From contig NZ_CP029550.1 of the NCBI RefSeq assembly GCF_003173715.1, forward strand, positions 5,317,501-5,381,500: a stretch of 64,000 nucleotides of DNA. Reading direction: 5' to 3'. The stretch's first letter is position 1, and the number at the start of each line of letters is the position of its first letter. Made by a program: the position numbers and the translations under genes. The notes beneath the pieces were generated by a model. It had not been told where the DNA came from. It was given only the letters and a program-made list of their open reading frames with translations, and searched no databases. Below are positions 58,259-64,000 of this stretch, piece by piece. Source of the stretch: Methylobacterium durans. GTDB taxonomy: Bacteria > Pseudomonadota > Alphaproteobacteria > Rhizobiales > Beijerinckiaceae.

Positions 58259-59508
58259 TCAGACGGCGCGGGCCTCGTGGAGGGCGGCGATCTGCTCGGC
58301 CGAGTAGCCGAGATCCTTCAGCACCTCGTCGGTGTGCTCGCCGAGCAGGGGCGAGGCCTTCACCTCGACCGCCATGTCGGAGAACTTGATCGGGCTTCCG
58401 ACGGTCAGGTACGAACCGAGCTTCGGATGGGGGACCTCCACCACCGTGCCGCTGGCGCGCAGCGACGGGTCGTTGGCGATCTCCTTCATCGACAGGACCG
58501 GCGAGCACGGGATGTCGAACTTGCGCAGGACGTCGACGGCCTCGAACTTCGTCTTGTCGGCCAGCCAATCCTCGATCAGGGCGAAGATCTCGAAGATCTT
58601 GTCCTGGCGGGCGCGCGGCGTGTTGTAGGCCGGATCGTCGATCCACTCCTCCTTGCCGAGCGCCTTGCAGATCGGGGCCCAGGCATGGCCCTGGATCGTG
58701 AAGTAGATGTAGGCGTTCGGGTCGGTCTGCCAGCCCTTGCACTTCAGCACCCAGCCCGGCTGGCCGCCACCGCCCGCGTTGCCGCCGCGCGGCACCACGT
58801 CCGAGAACTGGCCGTGCGGGTATTGCGGGTACTCCTCGAGGTAGCCCAGGGCGTCGAGGCGCTGCTGGTCGCGCAGCTTGACGCGGCAGAGGTTGAGCAC
58901 CGAATCCTGCATTGAGACGGCGACCTTCTGGCCCTTGCCCGACTTGTTCTTCTGGTGCAGCGCCGTGAGGATGCCGATGGCGAGGTGCATGCCGGTGTTC
59001 GAGTCACCGAGCGCGGCGGCCGACACGGTGGGGGGGCGTCCCAGAAGCCGGTGGTGGAGGCCGCACCGCCCGCGCACTGCGCGACGTTCTCGTAGACCTT
59101 CAGGTCCTCGTAATGGTGGCCGTCCGAGAAGCCCTTCACCGAGGCGAGGATCATGCCCGGGTTGAGCTCCTGGATCTTCGCCCAGGAGAAGCCCATCCGG
59201 TCGAGGGCGCCGGGGCCGAAATTCTCGACCATGACGTCCGATTCCTTGATCAGCTTCGTCAGGACTTCCTTGCCCTCGGGCGTCTTGGTGTCGAGCGTGA
59301 GCGAGCGCTTGTTCGAGTTCAGCATGGTGAAGTACAGCGCGTCCGCGTCCTCGACGTGGCGGAGCTGGGTCCGCGTGACGTCGCCGGCGCCCGGACGCTC
59401 GACCTTGATCACGTCGGCGCCGAACCAGGCCAGCAGCTGCGTGCAGGCCGGACCCGCCTGGACGTGCGTGAAGTCGATGATCTTGATTCCCTCGAGCGGC
59501 TTGCTCAT
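58259..59508 (-). pseudogene. frc: Formyl-CoA:oxalate CoA-transferase, interrupted by a single-base frameshift
   Basis: A class III CoA-transferase. From the ATG at 59508 it reads [31 protein letters not shown] and on to TTGFWDAPP, where the frame is lost in the G7 run at 59030-59036. One added base restores [20 protein letters not shown] and the rest to 58259, including the glycine loop [12 protein letters not shown] and [18 protein letters not shown]. About 416 residues in total. It swaps CoA from formyl-CoA to oxalate, supplying Oxc. The pathway is probably intact and the break an indel. Confidence 0.9.
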
Positions 59509-59624
59509 CTCGGCATTCTCCCTTTCGACGGTTTGAACGAAGTTCTCTCACGCCCGGTCCGGACCGAACCGGGAAACGCTTGCGTCGCTATCCAATTATC
59601 CCTTTGGATTGGCTCGCAAATTTC

Positions 59625-60053
59625 TCAAGACACCTGAGCCTCGAGGTCGGCGAGACGACGGCGCATCGCGCGCTCCTCGTTCCACCGGCTCGTCTCGTCG
59701 CGGATGATCGCCGCGATGCCGACGATCGCGTCGTCCGCGCCGCGCAGCATCGCGACCGTGAAGGCGATCGACAGGGGCCGACCGTCCTTGTGCAGGGCCG
59801 GGACCCGCAACACCTGCGTGCCGTAGCGGGTCACGCCGGTCTGCATAGTCTTGTGGTACCCGTCCCAGTGACGCTGGCGCTGGCGCTCCGGCGTGATCAG
59901 GTCGAGCGACCGGCCGAGCGCCTCTTCCTGCGTGAACCCGAAGATCCGCTCCGCGGCCGGGTTCCAGACGACGATCGCCCCGCCGACATCCGATACGACG
60001 ATGGCATCGCCCGCTGCGGTGATGATCTGCGCCAAGTCGAAGGTCTGCGACAT
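59625..60053 (-). CDS. Single PAS domain protein
   Basis: A 142-residue cytoplasmic protein consisting of one PAS domain (about 8-125; DAIVVSDVGGAIVVWNPAAE, RIFGFTQEEALGRSLDLITP) and a short helical tail. No output domain. It lies 116 bases upstream of frc in the same direction and behind an ATTTGGTATGCCAG element, so it may sense a signal linked to oxalate or redox state and act through a partner. Confidence 0.85.
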   Translation of the reverse strand: MSQTFDLAQIITAAGDAIVVSDVGGAIVVWNPAAERIFGFTQEEALGRSLDLITPERQRQRHWDGYHKTMQTGVTRYGTQVLRVPALHKDGRPLSIAFTVAMLRGADDAIVGIAAIIRDETSRWNEERAMRRRLADLEAQVS

Positions 60054-60147
60054 GAACGTCCCGACGATTGCGCCGCGTTGCTTGCTACGGTCTTGAACCT
60101 AGTGTCTGACTGCTTGCGCCCCGACGGGCTCTCGATGTCTTGTTGGC

Positions 60148-60161
60148 ATTTGGTATGCCAG
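60148..60161. promoter_or_regulatory. Candidate GntR-type operator ATTTGGTATGCCAG upstream of PAS–frc
   Basis: Identical 14-mer to that upstream of oxc. It is also part of a wider repeat TGGCAT-TTGGT-ATGCCA (60145-60161). It lies 95 bases before the PAS start and 192 before the OsmC start. Confidence 0.45.
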
Positions 60162-60352
60162 ATGGCAGGGATTGTCAAGGGATGCCCGCGGCGGCCGCCG
60201 CGGGCAGCGCCAGGAGCGCGCGATTTCCCGGGTGATCGCCGGGAGCGCGGGCGGGCCGGAGGGCGTTCCCACACCGCCCCGCCGCCGCACGGCGCCGGGT
60301 CGGGGATTGCGGGCGGACCGGCCGCGGCGCACCGGAGACGAGACGAGGCACG

Positions 60353-60796
60353 ATGGCGACGAGTCCGAGCATCACGATCACGCAGGTCGAGGGTTACAAG
60401 TTCACCGTCGATTTCGGCGCGCTGATCCCGGACCTCCTCGTCGACGAATCCGTGCCGATCGGCGGCGGGGAGGGGCCGTTCCCCGAGCAGATGCTGATCG
60501 CGAGCGTGACGAACTGCCTCTGCGCCAGCATGGTCTTCGCGCTCGGCAAGTACCGGCAGGAGGCGCACGGCATCCGCGCCGAGGCGACCTGCCGCGTCGA
60601 GCGGAACCCGGAAGGGCGCCTGCGGATCTACGGGATCGACGTCGCGATCACCCTCGGCAGCCGCGCGGCCGACGTGCCGCGGATCGACCGGGTGCTGGCG
60701 CAGTTCGAGCGGTTCTGCACGGTCTCCGAGAGCGTGAAGGCCGGCATCCCCGTCGCCGTCGCCGTCCGCGACGCGGCCGGGGAGCGGCTGCGCTGA
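60353..60796 (+). CDS. OsmC family protein
   Basis: A 147-residue OsmC/Ohr-superfamily protein: FPEQMLIASVTNCLCASMVF with a cysteine, and later FERFCTVSESVKAGIPV with the second. Both redox cysteines fit an OsmC thiol-dependent peroxidase fold. It is of the YhfA/OsmC-like sort rather than Ohr. It lies divergent to the PAS gene and 56 bases before a SnoaL-like gene. Confidence 0.85.
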   Translation: MATSPSITITQVEGYKFTVDFGALIPDLLVDESVPIGGGEGPFPEQMLIASVTNCLCASMVFALGKYRQEAHGIRAEATCRVERNPEGRLRIYGIDVAITLGSRAADVPRIDRVLAQFERFCTVSESVKAGIPVAVAVRDAAGERLR

Positions 60797-60852
60797 GCCT
60801 GTCGGACCCGCCCGGACTCAGGCCCGGGCCAGACCTTCGGAAAGGAGCTTCC

Positions 60853-61227
60853 ATGACCCATCCCGAGACACGCACCGACCGCGAGACGGCGCGCGAGCCG
60901 CAGGACCTCGCGGGCCTGTTCAACGCCCGCGCCAATGCCGGCGACGTCGAGGGCCTCGTCGCGCTCTACGAGCCCGACGCGGTGCTGGCGGCCGGGAAGG
61001 TGGTGGCGAGCGGCCACGCCGAGATCCGCGCCTTCTACGCCGACCTCCTGTCGCGGCGCTCCGAATTCCCGGCGGCCGAGGTGCTGCCCCCGGTGCGCAA
61101 CGGGACGCTCGCCATGACCTTCGCGCGCCTGCCGAACGGCACGATCTCGGCGGAGGTCGCCCGCGAGCAGCCGGAGGGCGGCTGGCGCTGGGTGATCGAC
61201 CAGCTGAAGATCAAGCCTCAGGGGTAG
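60853..61227 (+). CDS. SnoaL-like/NTF2-fold protein (DUF4440 type)
   Basis: A 124-residue protein with an NTF2-like fold: DLAGLFNARANAGDVEGLVA, LYEPDAVLAAGKVVASGHAE and a C-terminal WRWVIDQLKI strand. The family includes small-molecule isomerases, binding proteins and many with unknown roles. AAAGGAG precedes the ATG. It probably shares a transcript with OsmC. Confidence 0.82.
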   Translation: MTHPETRTDRETAREPQDLAGLFNARANAGDVEGLVALYEPDAVLAAGKVVASGHAEIRAFYADLLSRRSEFPAAEVLPPVRNGTLAMTFARLPNGTISAEVAREQPEGGWRWVIDQLKIKPQG

Positions 61228-61372
61228 GGTCAGCCCCGCGCCGACGGCCGGTTGACGCGGGCACGCGCCTCTGCGACCGCCTCGGGCGCACCCGCGCACG
61301 AGCCCGATCCTTGCTTGGTTCGCGCCGGACTCGGGGCTGCGCCGGGGCGAACCGGGTCCCGAAGGAGAGGGC

Positions 61373-61600
61373 ATGACCACCAGCATCGACAGCGACCAGA
61401 AGCTCCACCTCGTCTTCGGCGGCGAATTGGAGCGGCTCGAGGGCGTGCGCTTCCGCGACGTCAAGGGCCTCGACATCGTCGGCATCTTTCCCGACTACGC
61501 CTCCGCCCAGGCGGCCTGGAAGGCGAAGGCCCAGGCCACGGTCGATTCGGCCCAGACCCGGTACTTCATCGTGCACCTGCACCGGCTCCTGGAGCCGTGA
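61373..61600 (+). CDS. DUF4170 protein
   Basis: A 75-residue protein, KLHLVFGGELERLEGVRFRD with GIFPDYASAQAAWKAKAQ, matching alphaproteobacterial DUF4170. It is often next to prs, as here (218 bases upstream). Function unknown. GGAGAGG lies before the ATG. Confidence 0.88.
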   Translation: MTTSIDSDQKLHLVFGGELERLEGVRFRDVKGLDIVGIFPDYASAQAAWKAKAQATVDSAQTRYFIVHLHRLLEP

Positions 61601-61614
61601 GCCCGGGCGCTCGC

Positions 61615-61671
61615 GCCCGTGCGGGGCAGGCGCGCCCGTGCAGGGCAGGGATGCCCGTGCAGGGCAGGGAT
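61615..61671 (+). repeat. Three 19-bp tandem repeats between DUF4170 and prs
   Basis: Units at 61615-61633, 61634-61652 and 61653-61671; the last two are identical (GCCCGTGCAGGGCAGGGAT) and the first differs at three positions. The region starts 15 bases after a stop codon. Confidence 0.85.
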
Positions 61672-61818
61672 GCCCTGGCGATGAAGGCATTGTGACGCCC
61701 ATCCACCGCTGATAAGAGCCCGGCCGGCCGTACCGGTGGTCCCGACGGCCGGGCCGGCGGCATAATCCAGGTTCCGCAGCGTCGTTCGGCCCCGGATCCG
61801 CGACATGAGTGTGCCGGC

Positions 61819-62763
<945 letters not shown>

Positions 62764-62874
62764 GGCGCGACGCCGCCGCCCGTACGCCTCCCGCGATCGC
62801 GCCCTATCTCATCGCGCACAACCGGCCCGCCTCCGCGGCGCCGCGGGCGGGAGATCGGGGAGTCTTAACGGGGC

Positions 62875-63783
62875 ATGGAGGGGGGAAGCGTCGTCATCGG
62901 CATACACGGGCTCGCCAACAAGCCGCCCGAGGACGAGAAGGCCCGCTGGTGGAAGACGGCGATCCGCGAGGGCCTCGCCCGCAACGGCGCCGCGCCGGAG
63001 CGGGATTTCGACTTCGCGTTCGTCTACTGGGCGGACCTGCGCCACGACACGCCCCTCGACGATGCACGCAACCGCGAGCCCTACGCCGCGGCGGACGGCC
63101 TCGGCGCCCTGCCGCGCTACGACCCAGAGCGGGATGCCGGCCGCACCAGCCTCACCGGGCGCCTCTATCACCGGTTCGGCCGGCTCCAGGCCGCCCTCGG
63201 CGTGACGCCGCTCGACGACGTCCTCCTCGAGTTCCGCCTCGACGACCTCTGGAACTACCATCAGGACGCGGATTTCCGGAACGCCGCCCGGGCACGCCTG
63301 ATCGACCGGCTCAGGCGCCATGCGGGCCGGCGCATCCTGCTCGCGGCCCACTCGATGGGATCGATCATCGCCTACGATTGCCTCCGGATCCTGGAGCGGG
63401 CGGGCGAGGACGTCCGCGTCGCCCATCTCGTCACCCTGGGCGCTCCCCTCGGCCTCGTCGAGGTCAAGGCGGCGATCGAGGCCGAGCACGGGGACGCCCG
63501 CGTGCCCGGCAACGTCCTGGCCTGGACGAACCTCACCGACCCGGCGGACGTCGCCACCGTCGCGGCCGCATTGCGGGCGGAATTCGCGCCGAGCGGACGG
63601 GGCGTGCTCCCGGTCGACGTGCCCGTCATCAACGCCTATCGCCGCCCGGACGGGGAGGCGAACCACCACAAGTCCTACGGCTACCTGCGCACCCCGGAAT
63701 TCTCGGACATCGTCCTCGCCTTCATCGGCGGGACGAGGCGGGCGGCGGCCGGCGCGCCCGAGGCATGCGCCCGATCATCGTGA
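62875..63783 (+). CDS. Alpha/beta hydrolase-like protein
   Basis: A 302-residue protein with an alpha/beta hydrolase layout: VVIGIHGLANKPPEDEKARW at the start, nucleophile AHSMGS with IIAYDCLRIL, and a later NLTDPADVATV and His-rich NHHKSYGYL. It resembles serine-hydrolase or lipase-like proteins without a clear assigned substrate. No signal peptide. Confidence 0.8.
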   Translation: MEGGSVVIGIHGLANKPPEDEKARWWKTAIREGLARNGAAPERDFDFAFVYWADLRHDTPLDDARNREPYAAADGLGALPRYDPERDAGRTSLTGRLYHRFGRLQAALGVTPLDDVLLEFRLDDLWNYHQDADFRNAARARLIDRLRRHAGRRILLAAHSMGSIIAYDCLRILERAGEDVRVAHLVTLGAPLGLVEVKAAIEAEHGDARVPGNVLAWTNLTDPADVATVAAALRAEFAPSGRGVLPVDVPVINAYRRPDGEANHHKSYGYLRTPEFSDIVLAFIGGTRRAAAGAPEACARSS

Positions 63784-63811
63784 TTGCGCGAAACCCCTTG
63801 GAACCTATATA
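63784..63811 (+). promoter_or_regulatory. Candidate housekeeping promoter for trcR
   Basis: TTGCGC (63784-63789) and TATATA (63806-63811) are separated by 16 bases, a fair match to an alphaproteobacterial sigma-70 promoter. An inverted repeat GGAAC...GTTCC (63800-63822) overlaps the -10. The TrcR ATG is about 120 bases on. Confidence 0.5.
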
Positions 63812-63934
63812 GATGGCGTTCCCCTTTTACAGCGTGAGACGGGATGCTTCGGCCCCTCGGATGGGCGGGCCGGAGCCCGCGGACCATCGTCCGCGCCGCG
63901 CCGCCCGTCCCCGCGCATTCGTTGGAGTTGCCCG

Positions 63935-64000
63935 ATGTCCCAGGGTCCGCTGATGCCGAAGGCGACCGCCGTGTGGCTGGTCGAGAACACCTCGCTGGCC
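63935..64000 (+). CDS. trcR: DUF1013 cell-cycle regulator TrcR, N-terminal end only (partial)
   Basis: The last 66 bases start MSQGPLMPKATAVWLVENTS, the strongly conserved N-terminus of the alphaproteobacterial DUF1013 family, now known as the cell-cycle transcriptional regulator TrcR. GTTGGAG precedes the ATG. The gene runs off the right end. Confidence 0.88.
   Translation, partial: MSQGPLMPKATAVWLVENTSLA

Noticed and set aside
61615..61671. Possible CRISPR array
   Set aside because: The repeats are contiguous with no spacers and no cas genes are present.

Overview
The window is a very GC-rich alphaproteobacterial chromosome segment that looks like Methylobacterium or Methylorubrum (Hyphomicrobiales). 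The case rests on gene content: oxalyl-CoA decarboxylase and formyl-CoA transferase close together, HWE-type sensor kinases, a DUF4170–prs neighbourhood, and a DUF1013 (TrcR) cell-cycle regulator beginning at the right edge. Genus is an inference. I saw no rRNA, tRNA, CRISPR array, transposase or integrase, so this reads as core or stable accessory chromosome.

Layout. 1-1566: sulfatase tail and an outer-membrane SphA/MetA-type protein. 1704-8095: a tightly overlapped MoxR/Bat operon (MoxR, DUF58, DUF4381, two VWA proteins, TPR protein, BatD). 8371-9381: three small reverse-strand genes of unknown function. 9735-11879: Suv3-like RNA helicase. 11940-12780: another three-gene small-protein operon, including a SWIM zinc-finger protein. 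13121-20516: HPP/CBS membrane protein, OPT transporter, DUF1989 protein, cyclic-nucleotide-binding protein and a divergent LysR/SDR pair. 20910-24572: a compact operon of a GntA-type haem N-hydroxylase, a HemK-fold methyltransferase and an EgtD-family histidine methyltransferase, followed by an MBL hydrolase. 24608-26551: AAC(3)-I-like acetyltransferase, a secreted NPDV-repeat protein and an SDR.

26665-37755 is one respiratory block: alternative complex III (actA-F) fused head-to-tail with an A2-type caa3 oxidase. Nearly every junction is a stop/start overlap, so this is one transcription and assembly unit that passes electrons from quinol to oxygen. 37847-49378 is mostly signalling: REC and HWE kinase, M23 peptidase, DUF4399 protein, a caspase-like/FGE-like protein without catalytic residues, a Crp-type regulator, and a histidine kinase–DivK-like–REC/cyclase series. 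49389-52503 is a type I secretion ABC/HlyD pair. 53763-60053 holds a transglutaminase-like protein and the oxalate genes oxc, PAS and frc. The right end has OsmC, SnoaL-like, DUF4170, prs, an alpha/beta hydrolase and the start of trcR.

Two window-wide patterns matter. First, seven genes carry single-base frameshifts; at least four sit in G/C homopolymers of 5-7 bases, which looks more like sequencing indels than decay. Second, several short palindromic sites recur between genes: TGTNACGGTTACA (3 copies), GTGA-N6-TCAC (4 copies, matching the local Crp-type protein) and ATTTGGTATGCCAG (2 copies, upstream of oxc and of PAS–frc).
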